This document shows positions 35,752 through 45,065 of a stretch of DNA of 64,000 bases, piece after piece. Source of the DNA: Curtobacterium flaccumfaciens. GTDB lineage: Bacteria; Actinomycetota; Actinomycetes; Actinomycetales; Microbacteriaceae. Location of the stretch: the NCBI RefSeq assembly GCF_004361695.1, contig NZ_SNVW01000005.1:124001-188000 (forward strand), in the 5' to 3' direction. Below the pieces are notes generated by a model. The model saw only the letters and a program-made list of their open reading frames with translations, made no database searches and was not told the DNA's origin. The translations under genes were made by a program, and so were the position numbers. The stretch's first letter is position 1; each line of letters begins with the position of its first letter.

Positions 35752-37104
35752 ATGACGGCTCGCACGCTGAGCGCCGCTGTGTCCCACGTGGGGCGCATCC
35801 GTGCCAACAACCAGGACTCCGGCTACGCCGGGCAGCACCTGTTCGCGGTGGCGGACGGCATGGGCGGACACGCCGGCGGCGACGTCGCGTCGGCGATCGC
35901 GATCCGTCGCATCAGGGAGGTCGACCGCGAGTTCCCCTCGGCGCACGACGCCGAGTTCGCCCTGCAGTCGGCACTCATCGCGGCGAACCAGCTCATCACC
36001 GAGACGGTGTTCGAGCACCAGGAGTTGACCGGCATGGGCACCACGGTGTCCGCGATGATCCGGGTCGGCGACCAGATCGCGATCGCGCACATCGGTGACT
36101 CGCGCATCTACCGGCACCGTGACGGCGAGCTGCAGCAGATCACGTCCGACCACACCTTCGTGCAGCGCCTCGTCGACAGTGGCCGCATCACCCCGGAAGA
36201 GGCGGCGGTCCACCCTCGTCGCTCGGTCCTCATGCGCGTGCTCGGCGACGTCGACGCCGCGCCCGAGGTCGACACCGCGATCATGGACATCCAGCCGGGC
36301 GACCGCTGGCTGCTGTGCTCGGACGGTCTCTCGTCGTACCTGGCCGAAGAGCGCATCCGGCACGCGCTCGCGTCGAACATGGACGCGAACCAGGTCACGC
36401 AGCGCCTCGTGAAGGAGACGCTCGACCACGGCGCGCCCGACAACGTGACCGTCGTCGTGATGGACGTCACCGACACCGAGCCCGTCGACGACGACGACGC
36501 CGCGACCACCGTCGGTTCGGCCGCAGCGCCCCTGACCTTCGAGGCGTCGACCGGCCGGAAGCCGATCCGCCTCCCCACGATCCTGCTGCACCCGCTCAAG
36601 GTCACGACCGCGCCCGAGGACTCGCACTTCGAGCCGGAGTCCGACCAGTTCTTCGCCGAGCTCATCGCCGAGGACCGCCGTCGCCGGATCCGTCGCCGGG
36701 TGTCGTGGACGATCGCCCTCGTGGTCGCCGTCGCCGTGCTCGTCGGTGCCGTCTTCCTCGGCTGGCGCATCATCCAGGACCACTACTACGTCGGCACCGA
36801 CCGCGGCACGGTCGCGATCTACAAGGGCGTCCAGCAGTCGATCGGACCGATCGCGCTGTCCGACGTCTACGAGGACACCGACGTCACGGTGTCCTCCCTG
36901 CCCGACTACACGCGGGAGAACGTCCGCTCGACGATCAACGCTCAGTCCCTCGACGACGCGCGCGACATCGTCGACCGCCTGCGGAAGGCCGCCGAGACCG
37001 GGCAGGACCAGGCCGGCACGGGGGGTGACGGCGGCTCGTCGTCCCCGACCCCCACACCGTCGGGCTCCCCGTCCTCGTCGTCCTCGCCGGGGGCGAAGCG
37101 ATGA
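35752..37104 (+). CDS. pstP: PP2C-family Ser/Thr phosphatase
   Basis: The 450-residue protein has a cytosolic PP2C domain (residues 1 to about 235) with the metal-binding motifs RANNQDSGY, VADGMGGHAGGD and IGDSRIY, plus DNVTVVVMD near the end. A transmembrane helix (WTIALVVAVAVLVGAVFLGW, about residues 320-340) and an extracellular C-terminal region with a Ser/Pro-rich tail follow. PstP removes phosphates from PknA/PknB and their substrates. The ATGA overlap with rodA ties phosphatase and cell-wall polymerase levels together. Confidence 0.95.
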   Translation: MTARTLSAAVSHVGRIRANNQDSGYAGQHLFAVADGMGGHAGGDVASAIAIRRIREVDREFPSAHDAEFALQSALIAANQLITETVFEHQELTGMGTTVSAMIRVGDQIAIAHIGDSRIYRHRDGELQQITSDHTFVQRLVDSGRITPEEAAVHPRRSVLMRVLGDVDAAPEVDTAIMDIQPGDRWLLCSDGLSSYLAEERIRHALASNMDANQVTQRLVKETLDHGAPDNVTVVVMDVTDTEPVDDDDAATTVGSAAAPLTFEASTGRKPIRLPTILLHPLKVTTAPEDSHFEPESDQFFAELIAEDRRRRIRRRVSWTIALVVAVAVLVGAVFLGWRIIQDHYYVGTDRGTVAIYKGVQQSIGPIALSDVYEDTDVTVSSLPDYTRENVRSTINAQSLDDARDIVDRLRKAAETGQDQAGTGGDGGSSSPTPTPSGSPSSSSSPGAKR

Positions 37105-38561
37105 GCAACGCCACGGCACAGTCCTTCACCCAGGCGATCACGATCAAGCTGCGTGAACCCGCGCGCGCCCGGAACCTCGAGCTCGTGCTGCTCGTCATCG
37201 CGTGCGGCATCTGCGCCGGCGCGATGGTGCTCGTGCAGCTCGGCACGAAGGGGCGGCTGTTCGACACCTCGGTGCTGTGGGTCGGCGCGGGCATCCTCGG
37301 GCTCGCGCTCATCATGCACGTCGTGCTCCGGGTCGTCGCGAAGAACGCCGACCCGTTCATCCTGCCGGTGGCGCTCGTGCTCAACGGCATCGGGATCGCC
37401 GAGATCTACCGCATCGACGTCCACAACGACCTGACCGGCTGGTCCGCGATCGGCGTCAAGCAGATCGTGTGGACGATGCTCGCGATGGTCCTGGCGATCA
37501 TCACGATCGTCGTCGTCCGGAACCACCGGTTCCTGCAGCGGTACCGCTACATCTTCATGTTCCTGACCATCGCGCTGCTGCTGCTGCCGATGCTCCCGGT
37601 GATCGGGTACGCGCCGGGCGGAGCGCGGGTCTGGATCCGTTTCGGCCCGTTCTCGTTCCAGCCCGGTGAGCTCGCGAAGATCACGATGGCGCTGTTCTTC
37701 GCCGGCTACCTGGTCACCGCCCGCGACTCGCTGTCGATCGTCGGGAAGAAGTTCCTCGGGATGACGTTCCCGCGAGCCCGCGACCTCGGCCCGATCCTCG
37801 TGATGTGGGGCGCGGCGATGGCCGTGCTCGTCTTCCAGCGCGACCTCGGCACCGCCCTGCTCTACTTCGGGCTGTTCCTCGTGATGATCTACGTCGCGAC
37901 GGGTCGCATCAGCTGGGTCGTCATCGGCCTCGTGCTCTTCGTGGGTGGCGCGCTCATCGCGCAGAGCGTCCTCGTGTACGTGCACGGCCGGTTCGAACAG
38001 TGGCTCGACCCGTTCAACCCCGTCATCTACAACCGCCTGTCGCAGGGCAGCGGGCAGTTGGTGACCGGGCTGTTCGGCTTCGCGAGCGGCGGCATCACCG
38101 GCACCGGGCTCGGCCAGGGACGCCCGTACCTGACCCCCGTCGCGAACGCCGACTACATCGTCGCCTCGCTCGGCGAGGAACTCGGGCTCATCGGCGTCTT
38201 CGCGATCCTCGCGCTGTTCATCATCCTGGCCTCGCGCGGCATGCGGGTCGGCTTCATGGCGCAGGACGACTTCGGCAAGCTGCTCGGCGTGGGCTTCGGC
38301 TTCGTCATCGCCCTGCAGGTGTTCGTCGTCGTCGGCGGCATCACCCGGGTGATCCCGGTGACGGGGCTCACGACGCCGTTCATGGCGGCCGGTGGTTCCT
38401 CGCTCATCGCCAACTGGATCATCGCCGCGATGCTGCTGCGACTGACCGACGCCATCCCCGCCGAACAGCGCGTCCAGCAGGGAGCGATCCCGGCCGGTCG
38501 CGGGACGGCCGCGCGCGGTTCCGCCGCTCGCGTCACGACCAGGAAGGAGCGCAGCCGGTGA
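37101..38561 (+). CDS. rodA: RodA/FtsW-family peptidoglycan glycosyltransferase
   Basis: The 486-residue SEDS protein has ten or more hydrophobic segments. Typical family blocks are GGARVWIRFGPFSFQPGELAKI, QRDLGTALLYFGLFLVM and ITGTGLGQGRPYLTPVANADYIVASLGEELGLIG. It polymerises lipid II glycan strands, partnered by the class B PBP encoded immediately downstream (GTGA overlap). Its place in the pstP-pbpA-pknA-pknB cluster marks it as the elongation-type RodA rather than the division-type FtsW, which normally sits in the dcw cluster. Confidence 0.95.
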   Translation: MSNATAQSFTQAITIKLREPARARNLELVLLVIACGICAGAMVLVQLGTKGRLFDTSVLWVGAGILGLALIMHVVLRVVAKNADPFILPVALVLNGIGIAEIYRIDVHNDLTGWSAIGVKQIVWTMLAMVLAIITIVVVRNHRFLQRYRYIFMFLTIALLLLPMLPVIGYAPGGARVWIRFGPFSFQPGELAKITMALFFAGYLVTARDSLSIVGKKFLGMTFPRARDLGPILVMWGAAMAVLVFQRDLGTALLYFGLFLVMIYVATGRISWVVIGLVLFVGGALIAQSVLVYVHGRFEQWLDPFNPVIYNRLSQGSGQLVTGLFGFASGGITGTGLGQGRPYLTPVANADYIVASLGEELGLIGVFAILALFIILASRGMRVGFMAQDDFGKLLGVGFGFVIALQVFVVVGGITRVIPVTGLTTPFMAAGGSSLIANWIIAAMLLRLTDAIPAEQRVQQGAIPAGRGTAARGSAARVTTRKERSR

Positions 38562-40012
38562 ACCGACAGCTCCGCGGTGTCTCGACCGTCATCGTGCTCA
38601 TGTTCGTCGCACTGTTCGTGTCGACGACCTCGATCCAGTTCTTCTCGGCGGACTCGCTCCGCGCCGACTCCCGCAACTCCCGCACGATCCTGGCGAGCTA
38701 CTCGACCAAGCGCGGCGCCATCCTCGTGAACGGCAGCCCGATCGCCGAGTCCACCCCGGTGGACGACCAGTACCAGTACCAGCGGAAGTACACGAACGGC
38801 GAGCTCTACTCCGCCGTGACCGGGTACTTCACCATCGGGCAGGGCAACACCGGCATCGAGAGCGCCGAGAACACGGTGCTGTCCGGCAACTCGGACGCCT
38901 CGTTCTTCCAGAACCTCAACGCCATCCTCACCGGCCAGGACGTCCAGGGCGACAACGTCAACCTGACGATCGACCCCGACGTGCAGCGGGCTGCCTACGA
39001 CGCCCTCGGGAGCAACTCCGGCGCGGTCGTCGCGATCCAGCCGAAGACCGGCAAGATCCTCGCGATGGTGTCGAAGCCGTCGTACGACCCGAACTCGCTC
39101 ACCTCGCACGACACCGCCGAGGTCAAGGCCCAGTACAACGCCCTGCTCGGGCAGTCCCCGACGCCGCTGCAGAACCGCGCGATCGGCGGCGACCTGTACA
39201 CACCGGGATCGGTGTTCAAGCTCGTCGTCGCGTCGGCGGCGCTCGAGGGCGGCAAGTACACCCTCGACTCCGAGTTCCCGAACCCGTCGCGGCTGCAACT
39301 CCCCGGCACGAGCACGTTCATCAACAACGCCGAGGGCGGCTCGTGCGGCGGCGGCAACAAGGTGAAGCTGCGCACGGCCATCCAGTACTCGTGCAACATC
39401 CCGTTCGCGGAGCTCGGCCAGAAGCTCGGCTACGACGCGATCAAGAGCATGGCCGACAAGTACGGCTTCGGCGACGCGATCGAGGTCCCGATGCGTGCCA
39501 CCGCCAGCCAGTACCCCGCGGTCGAGTCGACGGCGGAGCTCATGCTCAGCTCGTTCGGTCAGGCCAGCGTCCGGGTGTCCCCGCTGCAGATGGCGATGGT
39601 CTCGGCCGGCATCGCGAACGGCGGCAAGGTCATGCAGCCGTCCCTCGTCGACTCGATCACCACGAGCGACCTGAAGACGGTCGAGTCCTTCTCGCCGAAG
39701 CAGTACAGCGACCCGCTGTCCGCCTCCGAATCCGCCGATCTGACCGAGGCCATGCAGAGCGTCGTCAGCTCCGGGACCGGCACCAATGCCAAGATCAACG
39801 GTGTCGACGTCGCAGGGAAGACGGGCACGGCCGAGGGCGGCACGGGCGACCCCTACACACTCTGGTTCACGGGCTTCGCCCCGGCGAAGGACCCCGAGGT
39901 GGCCGTTGCGGTCGTCGTCGGGAACGGCGGCGGGCTCGGGCAGTCCGGAGTCGGCAACACGGTCGCGGCCCCGGTCGCGAAGAAAGTCATGGAGGCGGTG
40001 CTGAACAAATGA
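38558..40012 (+). CDS. pbpA: Class B penicillin-binding protein PbpA
   Basis: The 484-residue transpeptidase has a short cytosolic start, one transmembrane helix (VSTVIVLMFVALFVSTTSIQFF), a PBP dimerisation domain and the transpeptidase domain with SxxK in TPGSVFKLV near residue 222, SxN in YSCN, and KTG in AGKTGTAEGG near residue 420. It cross-links peptidoglycan with RodA. The GTG start overlaps the rodA stop; the stop overlaps the kinase start (ATGA). Confidence 0.95.
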   Translation: MNRQLRGVSTVIVLMFVALFVSTTSIQFFSADSLRADSRNSRTILASYSTKRGAILVNGSPIAESTPVDDQYQYQRKYTNGELYSAVTGYFTIGQGNTGIESAENTVLSGNSDASFFQNLNAILTGQDVQGDNVNLTIDPDVQRAAYDALGSNSGAVVAIQPKTGKILAMVSKPSYDPNSLTSHDTAEVKAQYNALLGQSPTPLQNRAIGGDLYTPGSVFKLVVASAALEGGKYTLDSEFPNPSRLQLPGTSTFINNAEGGSCGGGNKVKLRTAIQYSCNIPFAELGQKLGYDAIKSMADKYGFGDAIEVPMRATASQYPAVESTAELMLSSFGQASVRVSPLQMAMVSAGIANGGKVMQPSLVDSITTSDLKTVESFSPKQYSDPLSASESADLTEAMQSVVSSGTGTNAKINGVDVAGKTGTAEGGTGDPYTLWFTGFAPAKDPEVAVAVVVGNGGGLGQSGVGNTVAAPVAKKVMEAVLNK

Positions 40013-41760
40013 GACCCACCAGCGGACTCACCTTCGGTGGGCGGTACCAGCTCTCGTCCCGAGTCGCCATCGGCGGCATGGGAGAGGTGTGGCAGGCCAC
40101 CGACCTCGTCATCGGTCGCACCGTGGCACTCAAGATCCTCAAGGACGAGTACCTCGGCGACCCGGGCTTCCTCGAGCGCTTCCGCGCCGAGGCCCGTCAC
40201 GCCGCGCTCGTCAACCACGAGGGCATCGCCAACGTGTTCGACTACGGCGAGGAGGACGGCAGCGCCTACCTCGTGATGGAGCTCGTCCCCGGCGAGGCCC
40301 TGTCCACCATGATCGAGCGGGAGCACACGCTGCCGGTCGACAAGGTCCTCGACATCGTCGCGCAGACGGCGAACGCACTGCAGGCCGCGCACGCCGTGGG
40401 CCTCGTGCACCGCGACATCAAGCCCGGCAACCTGCTCATCACGCCGGACGGCCGCGTCAAGATCACCGACTTCGGCATCGCCCGGATCGCCGACCAGGTC
40501 CCGCTCACCGCGACGGGCCAGGTCATGGGCACCGTGCAGTACCTGTCGCCGGAGCAGGCGAGCGGCCACCCCGCGTCGCCCTCGACGGACATCTACTCGC
40601 TCGGCATCGTCGCGTACGAGTGCCTGGCCGGTCGCCGTCCCTTCACGGGTGAGTCGCAGGTCGCGATCGCGATGGCGCACATCAACGAGCAGCCGCCGGC
40701 GCTCCCCGGGGACATCCCGGAGCCGGTCGCCGCCCTCGTGATGTCGTGCATCGCGAAGAAGCCCGCCGACCGTCCGGCCACGGCGGCCAACCTGGCGCGC
40801 GCCGCGCAGGCCCTCCGCCGTGGTGACGTCGCCGCGGCCACCGTCGCCGTGCCGGCCATCGCCGCCGGCGGCACCGTCGCGTTCAACCCGCCGCAGGGTC
40901 AGGGGAACGACGCCGCGACCGCGCTCATCGGCACGACCCAGGCCGGAGCCGTCACGGGCGGACCGGGCACCCCGGGATCGCCGCTCGACGGCGAGGACGA
41001 GGAACCGAAGAAGCGCCGCGCCTGGATCTGGTGGCTCGTCGGGGTCATCGCCCTGCTCGTCATCGGCGGGGTCGTCGCCGCGATCGCGCTGAACGGCAAC
41101 GGGCAGCCGCAGGGATCGGGATCGGCGTCGTCCTCGTCGACGCCGAAGCCCACCCGGTCGGCGACCCAGACGCCGAGCGCGACGCCCACGCAGGCCCGGG
41201 TGCTCGTCAACGCCGCGGACTACGTCGGGCTCTCCGTCACGGATGCCCAGACGAAGCTGCAGCAGGCGAACCTGACCTCGCGCGTCGAGGACGGCGACCC
41301 TGCTCCGAGCGCCGACAAGGCGAACACGGTCCAGTCGATCAGCCCGACGGGCAGCCTGCCGGTGGGGTCGCTGGTCGTCATCCAGCAGTACACGGCGCAG
41401 CCGACGGTCAACCAGCCGAACTCGGCGTCGCCCGGGGACGTCTCCGCCGACGGGCAGGTGACCTTCAGCTGGGCGGCCGCCACGTGCCCGACCGGGTACA
41501 CCGTGGCGTCGTACGCGTACACGATCACCGGCGGCAAGGACACCTCGAGCCAGACGTCGGGCACGCTCGACGCCGACCACCGCTCCGTCACCGTGCAGAT
41601 CGACGCGGTCGGCAAGGCGGCGTCGCTGAGCTACACCGTGACCTGCGGGAACCTCCCCGCATCGGCCGCGTCCGAGGGTGCCACGAGCGATGCGTGGCAG
41701 CCAGACGGCGGCCAATCGCCGGAGCCCGGCAGCACCGAAACCCCGCAAGACCCGCTGTGA
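40009..41760 (+). CDS. pknA: Ser/Thr protein kinase with single PASTA domain (PknA position)
   Basis: The 583-residue kinase has its catalytic domain at about residues 12-275: glycine loop IGGMGEVW, Lys in VALKILK, HRDIKPGN catalytic loop, DFG and the activation segment ending MGTVQYLSPEQ. A transmembrane helix (WWLVGVIALLVIGGVVAAIAL) lies near residues 342-362. Outside are a Ser/Thr/Pro linker, one PASTA-like domain (about 400-465) and a further beta-rich domain of about 90 residues with two cysteines (ATCPTG and TVTCGN). Mycobacterial PknA lacks PASTA, so this extracellular part is unusual. It phosphorylates cell-wall and division proteins. Confidence 0.92.
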   Translation: MRPTSGLTFGGRYQLSSRVAIGGMGEVWQATDLVIGRTVALKILKDEYLGDPGFLERFRAEARHAALVNHEGIANVFDYGEEDGSAYLVMELVPGEALSTMIEREHTLPVDKVLDIVAQTANALQAAHAVGLVHRDIKPGNLLITPDGRVKITDFGIARIADQVPLTATGQVMGTVQYLSPEQASGHPASPSTDIYSLGIVAYECLAGRRPFTGESQVAIAMAHINEQPPALPGDIPEPVAALVMSCIAKKPADRPATAANLARAAQALRRGDVAAATVAVPAIAAGGTVAFNPPQGQGNDAATALIGTTQAGAVTGGPGTPGSPLDGEDEEPKKRRAWIWWLVGVIALLVIGGVVAAIALNGNGQPQGSGSASSSSTPKPTRSATQTPSATPTQARVLVNAADYVGLSVTDAQTKLQQANLTSRVEDGDPAPSADKANTVQSISPTGSLPVGSLVVIQQYTAQPTVNQPNSASPGDVSADGQVTFSWAAATCPTGYTVASYAYTITGGKDTSSQTSGTLDADHRSVTVQIDAVGKAASLSYTVTCGNLPASAASEGATSDAWQPDGGQSPEPGSTETPQDPL

Positions 41761-41770
41761 ACACCCCCCG

Positions 41771-41821
41771 GACAGGGGCTCGCGACACCGTTGCGTAACG
41801 GTTCGGTCGGGAGCCCCTGTC
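41771..41821 (+). terminator. Branched hairpin between pknA and pknB
   Basis: GACAGGGGCTC (41771-41781) pairs with GAGCCCCTGTC (41811-41821), and an inner ACCGTT-GCGT-AACGGT hairpin occupies 41787-41802. It probably attenuates or ends the upstream operon before the pknB promoter (TACACT at 41850-41855). Confidence 0.6.
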
Positions 41822-41882
41822 GCCAGCGTCTGACCAGGAACGGCTGCCGTACACTTGCCCGGACGGACATTCGGAGGAGTAC

Positions 41883-43694
41883 GTGCCAGAAGGTGTGACC
41901 GCGGGGATCACCCTCCTCGCCAACCGCTACGAGATCGGTGAAGTCATCGGTCGAGGCGGCATGGCCACCGTGCATGTCGGCAACGACACCCGCCTCGGTC
42001 GCAAGGTCGCGGTGAAGCTGCTGAAGCCGAGCCTCGCCAACGACCCGGCGTTCCGCACCCGGTTCCGGCAGGAAGCCCAGGCCGCGGCGCGCATGGCGCA
42101 CCCCACGATCGTCCGTGTCTACGACGCCGGCGAAGAGACCGTCTCGGAACCCTCGGGTGCCGAGGTCCAGGTGCCCTTCATCGTCATGGAGCACGTCGAG
42201 GGCCGACCGCTCTCCGACATCATCGGCGACGGCCCGGTCGCGCCGGACGAAGCCGTGCGCATCACCGAGGGCATCCTCACCGCACTCGAGTACTCGCACC
42301 GCGCCGGCGTCGTGCACCGCGACATCAAGCCCGCCAACGTCATGGTGACGCACGCCGGCCAGGTCAAGGTCATGGACTTCGGCATCGCCCGCGCCATCAC
42401 CGACACCTCGGCGACGGTCGCGCAGACCACCTCGATCCTCGGCACCGCGTCGTACTTCTCGCCGGAGCAGGCGCGCGGCGAGACCGTCGACGCCCGCACC
42501 GACGTGTACTCCACCGGCGTGGTGCTGTTCGAACTCCTCACCGGCCGCGCCCCGTTCATCGGTGACTCGCCCGTCGCCGTCGCGTACCAGCACGTCAGCG
42601 AGCAGCCGGTCGCGCCGTCCAGCCTCGTGCCGGCCGTGTCGCCCGCGCTCGACGCCGTCACGCTCCACGCGCTCGTGAAGGACCGCACCCGCCGCTACCA
42701 GAACGCGGCAGAGTTCCGTACCGAACTGCAGCAGGCCGCCACCGGGCACGTCCCGGCGTCGACCCGCAAGCTCCACAAGGCCGCGGCCAACGATGCCTCG
42801 TCGATGCTGTTCGGGGTCAACCCGCGCACGACCTCGAACCCGGCCGTCGCCTTCCGCGAGCTCGAGGACGACACCGCCGAGCACCGGCCCCAGCGGACGC
42901 AGAACCGTCCGCCGGTGGCGTGGATCTGGGTCGGCATCCTGCTGACCGCGGCGGTCATCGTCGCGGTGGTCTTCTTCGTCGCCAACCTGCAGCCGGGCAA
43001 GCCGCCGGTGTCGTCGTCGGTGAGCGTGCCGAACGTCGTCGGTGCCACGTGGGACTCGGCGTCCGCCGCGCTCCAGAAGCGCGACCTCGGCGCCGTCAAG
43101 GTCGACGAGAACTCCGACGACGTCGAGAAGGGCACGGTCATCCGCACCGAGCCCGGCTCAGGCACGAACGTCGGCCGGAGCCAGGACGTCCGTGTCGTCG
43201 TGTCCCTCGGGCCGCAGCAGATCGCCATCCCCGACCTGGCGAACCAGGCGCAGGACGCTGCCGAGAAGACGTTGACGGACGCCGGGTTCACGCTCGGTGC
43301 GATCAACTCGGACTACTCCCCGGACGTCCCCGAGGGAACGGTGATGAGCACCGACCCCGCCAGCGGCACCCAGCACGCCAAGGGCACGGTGGTGAACCTC
43401 CGAGTGTCGAACGGCAAGGTCGAACTGCCCGACGTCACGCAGCAGCCGTTCTCCACGGCGAACGCGACGCTCGCAGCCCTCGGTCTCACTGTGACGCCCG
43501 CGCCGACGAACTCGTGCACGGGCGGAACGGTCACGCAGCAGAACGCGCCGGCGGGTGACATCGCCCAGGGCAGCACCGTCGTCCTGACGTACTGCGCCGC
43601 CGCCGCGACGCCGCCGAGTCAGGCGCCGACGCCCGGTGGCGACGACAAGGGTGGCGACGACAAGGGCGGAGACGACGGCGGGGACGGTCGCTGA
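41883..43694 (+). CDS. pknB: Ser/Thr protein kinase PknB with PASTA repeats
   Basis: The 603-residue kinase has its catalytic domain at about residues 15-285: IGRGGMATV, Lys in VAVKLLK, HRDIKPANVM, DFGIARAITD and LGTASYFSPEQA. The transmembrane helix WIWVGILLTAAVIVAVVFFV is near residues 346-366. Three PASTA domains follow (starting SVPNVVGATWDSA, IAIPDLANQAQDA and VELPDVTQQPFST), which sense muropeptides or lipid II. The tail is a GDDKGG repeat. The GTG start has GGAGGA 5 nt upstream and its own spacer, so it is expressed separately from the preceding overlap-linked genes. Confidence 0.95.
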   Translation: MPEGVTAGITLLANRYEIGEVIGRGGMATVHVGNDTRLGRKVAVKLLKPSLANDPAFRTRFRQEAQAAARMAHPTIVRVYDAGEETVSEPSGAEVQVPFIVMEHVEGRPLSDIIGDGPVAPDEAVRITEGILTALEYSHRAGVVHRDIKPANVMVTHAGQVKVMDFGIARAITDTSATVAQTTSILGTASYFSPEQARGETVDARTDVYSTGVVLFELLTGRAPFIGDSPVAVAYQHVSEQPVAPSSLVPAVSPALDAVTLHALVKDRTRRYQNAAEFRTELQQAATGHVPASTRKLHKAAANDASSMLFGVNPRTTSNPAVAFRELEDDTAEHRPQRTQNRPPVAWIWVGILLTAAVIVAVVFFVANLQPGKPPVSSSVSVPNVVGATWDSASAALQKRDLGAVKVDENSDDVEKGTVIRTEPGSGTNVGRSQDVRVVVSLGPQQIAIPDLANQAQDAAEKTLTDAGFTLGAINSDYSPDVPEGTVMSTDPASGTQHAKGTVVNLRVSNGKVELPDVTQQPFSTANATLAALGLTVTPAPTNSCTGGTVTQQNAPAGDIAQGSTVVLTYCAAAATPPSQAPTPGGDDKGGDDKGGDDGGDGR

Positions 43695-44022
43695 CCGACC
43701 CCCGCGCGACGCACGGTCCGCGTCGGACGCGTGACGTGCCTCCAGGCCTGTTCTGCGCATCCACCGGACGAGCGGTCTCTGCTTGGCCAGCCGTCTCCCG
43801 GGTCGGCCGTGATCGCGGCATCGAAGGCCGGCACTCGACGGACCGTCAGCGCTCTTCCTGCGCTCGTCTGGCGGCCGTCGGGCGTCGGACCATCTGCGCG
43901 CGTCGCGCGCCTGCGCTCGGCGGACCATCTGCGCTCGGCGAACGGCCTGCCTGGAGGCGCGGCTCGCCACCCACACGTCGCCCGCGGCCAGCGGGCGGCT
44001 CGCCCCTCAGGCGGCTCGCCCC
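43695..44022. repeat. Repeat-rich convergent spacer between pknB and the trpG-like gene
   Basis: No convincing gene is seen. Two CCTCCAG-element copies lie at 43735-43750 and 43949-43968. CGGACCATCTGCGC occurs at 43886-43899 and 43921-43934. GCGGCTCGCCCCTCAG is duplicated in tandem at 43995-44010 and 44011-44026, the second copy covering the stop of the trpG-like gene. A GCGCGCG/CGCGCGC hairpin near 43896-43910 may end transcription. Confidence 0.6.
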
Positions 44023-44667
44023 TCAGGCGCGGTGCGCGGCGATGAGCGGGTTGAGTCCGGCAGCGCGGTCGGCGGCGCCGTCGAGACCCGTGGTCTCGAG
44101 CCAGTTGCCGACCATGCGGTAGCCGCCCTCGGTCAGGACCGACTCCGGGTGGAACTGCACGCCGTAGACGGGGTGCTCACGGTGCTGCACGCCCATGATC
44201 ACGCCGCCGCCGGTCCGCGCCGTGACCGTGAGCTCGTCGGGGACGGTGCCGTCGACGATCGCGAGGGAGTGGTACCGGGTGGCGGTGAAGGGGTGCGGGA
44301 CGCCGGCGAAGAGTGCACTGTCGTCGTGGTCGACCTGTGACGTCTTGCCGTGCATGAGCTCGTCGGCGTGCGTGACGGTGGCTCCGAGGGCCTCGGCGAT
44401 GGCCTGGTGGCCGAGGCAGACCCCGAGCAGGGGCGTGTCCGAGGCGATGGCTGCGTGGACCGTCGCGATCGAGACGCCGGCGTCGGCAGGGGTGCCCGGA
44501 CCCGGCGACAGCAGCACACCGTCGTACTCCGCGATCCGGTCGGCGATCTCGGACTCGGGGAACGCGTCGTTCCGGACCACCTCGGTGTCCGCTCCGAGCT
44601 GCTGCACGTACCCGTTCAGCGTGTAGACGAAGCTGTCGTAGTTGTCGACGACGAGGATCCTGGTCAT
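44023..44667 (-). CDS. Glutamine amidotransferase component II (anthranilate/aminodeoxychorismate synthase)
   Basis: The 214-residue class I amidotransferase has its catalytic Cys in LLGVCLGHQAIAE near residue 84 and the His-Glu pair in YGVQFHPES near residue 178. ILVVDNYDSFVYTLNGY is the standard TrpG/PabA start. It supplies ammonia to anthranilate or 4-amino-4-deoxychorismate synthase; in actinobacteria a copy beside pknB and crgA is usual and is often annotated trpG or pabA. No large subunit lies in the window, so the pathway cannot be decided. It is divergent from crgA. Confidence 0.92.
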   Translation of the reverse strand: MTRILVVDNYDSFVYTLNGYVQQLGADTEVVRNDAFPESEIADRIAEYDGVLLSPGPGTPADAGVSIATVHAAIASDTPLLGVCLGHQAIAEALGATVTHADELMHGKTSQVDHDDSALFAGVPHPFTATRYHSLAIVDGTVPDELTVTARTGGGVIMGVQHREHPVYGVQFHPESVLTEGGYRMVGNWLETTGLDGAADRAAGLNPLIAAHRA

Positions 44668-44735
44668 GGCGCTCCACCGTACTCGTGGGGGATGTGTGCA
44701 GCGGGCTGAGAGTCTTCCCACACACGTGGTCACGG

Positions 44736-44748
44736 TAGGATACCGGCC
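44736..44748 (+). promoter_or_regulatory. Candidate leaderless promoter of crgA
   Basis: TAGGAT (44736-44741) is followed by 7 nt and the ATG at 44749. No ribosome binding site is visible, so the start codon is probably at or next to the transcription start. Confidence 0.45.
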
Positions 44749-45003
44749 ATGGCCAAGGACAAGGACCGCACCAAGCCCGCCCGGAGGACCCGAGCCGACT
44801 CGGTCGAGACCGCGGGGGACCAGCCGAACCCCGTCTGGTTCAAGCCGGTCATGTTCGGCTTCATGCTCATCGGGCTCGCCTGGGTGATCGTCTTCTACAT
44901 CTCGAACACGACGCTCCCGGTGCCGTCCCTCGGGTCGTGGAACATCCTCATCGGCTTCGGCATCATGTTCGTCGGCTTCCTCATGACCACCCGCTGGCGC
45001 TGA
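44749..45003 (+). CDS. crgA: Cell division protein CrgA
   Basis: The 84-residue protein has a basic cytosolic N-terminus (MAKDKDRTKPARRTRA), NPVWFKPVMFGFMLIGLAWVIVFY as first helix, a short external loop with TLPVPSLGSWNI, and a second helix ending MTTRWR. The NPxW motif and two-helix layout define CrgA, a divisome coordinator that contacts FtsZ, FtsI and FtsQ and affects polar growth. Length and position (between trpG-like gene and the rhomboid/cyclophilin pair) match other actinobacteria. Confidence 0.95.
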   Translation: MAKDKDRTKPARRTRADSVETAGDQPNPVWFKPVMFGFMLIGLAWVIVFYISNTTLPVPSLGSWNILIGFGIMFVGFLMTTRWR

Positions 45004-45026
45004 CCAGCCGGCCGATCACTTCCTCC

Positions 45027-45062
45027 CGACGCCCGTCGCACCGCAAGGTGCGGCGGGCGTCG
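45027..45062 (+). terminator. 16-bp hairpin terminator after crgA
   Basis: CGACGCCCGTCGCACC pairs with GGTGCGGCGGGCGTCG (one G-T pair) around a GCAA loop and is followed by TCGTTCTCC. Confidence 0.8.
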
Positions 45063-45065
45063 TCG

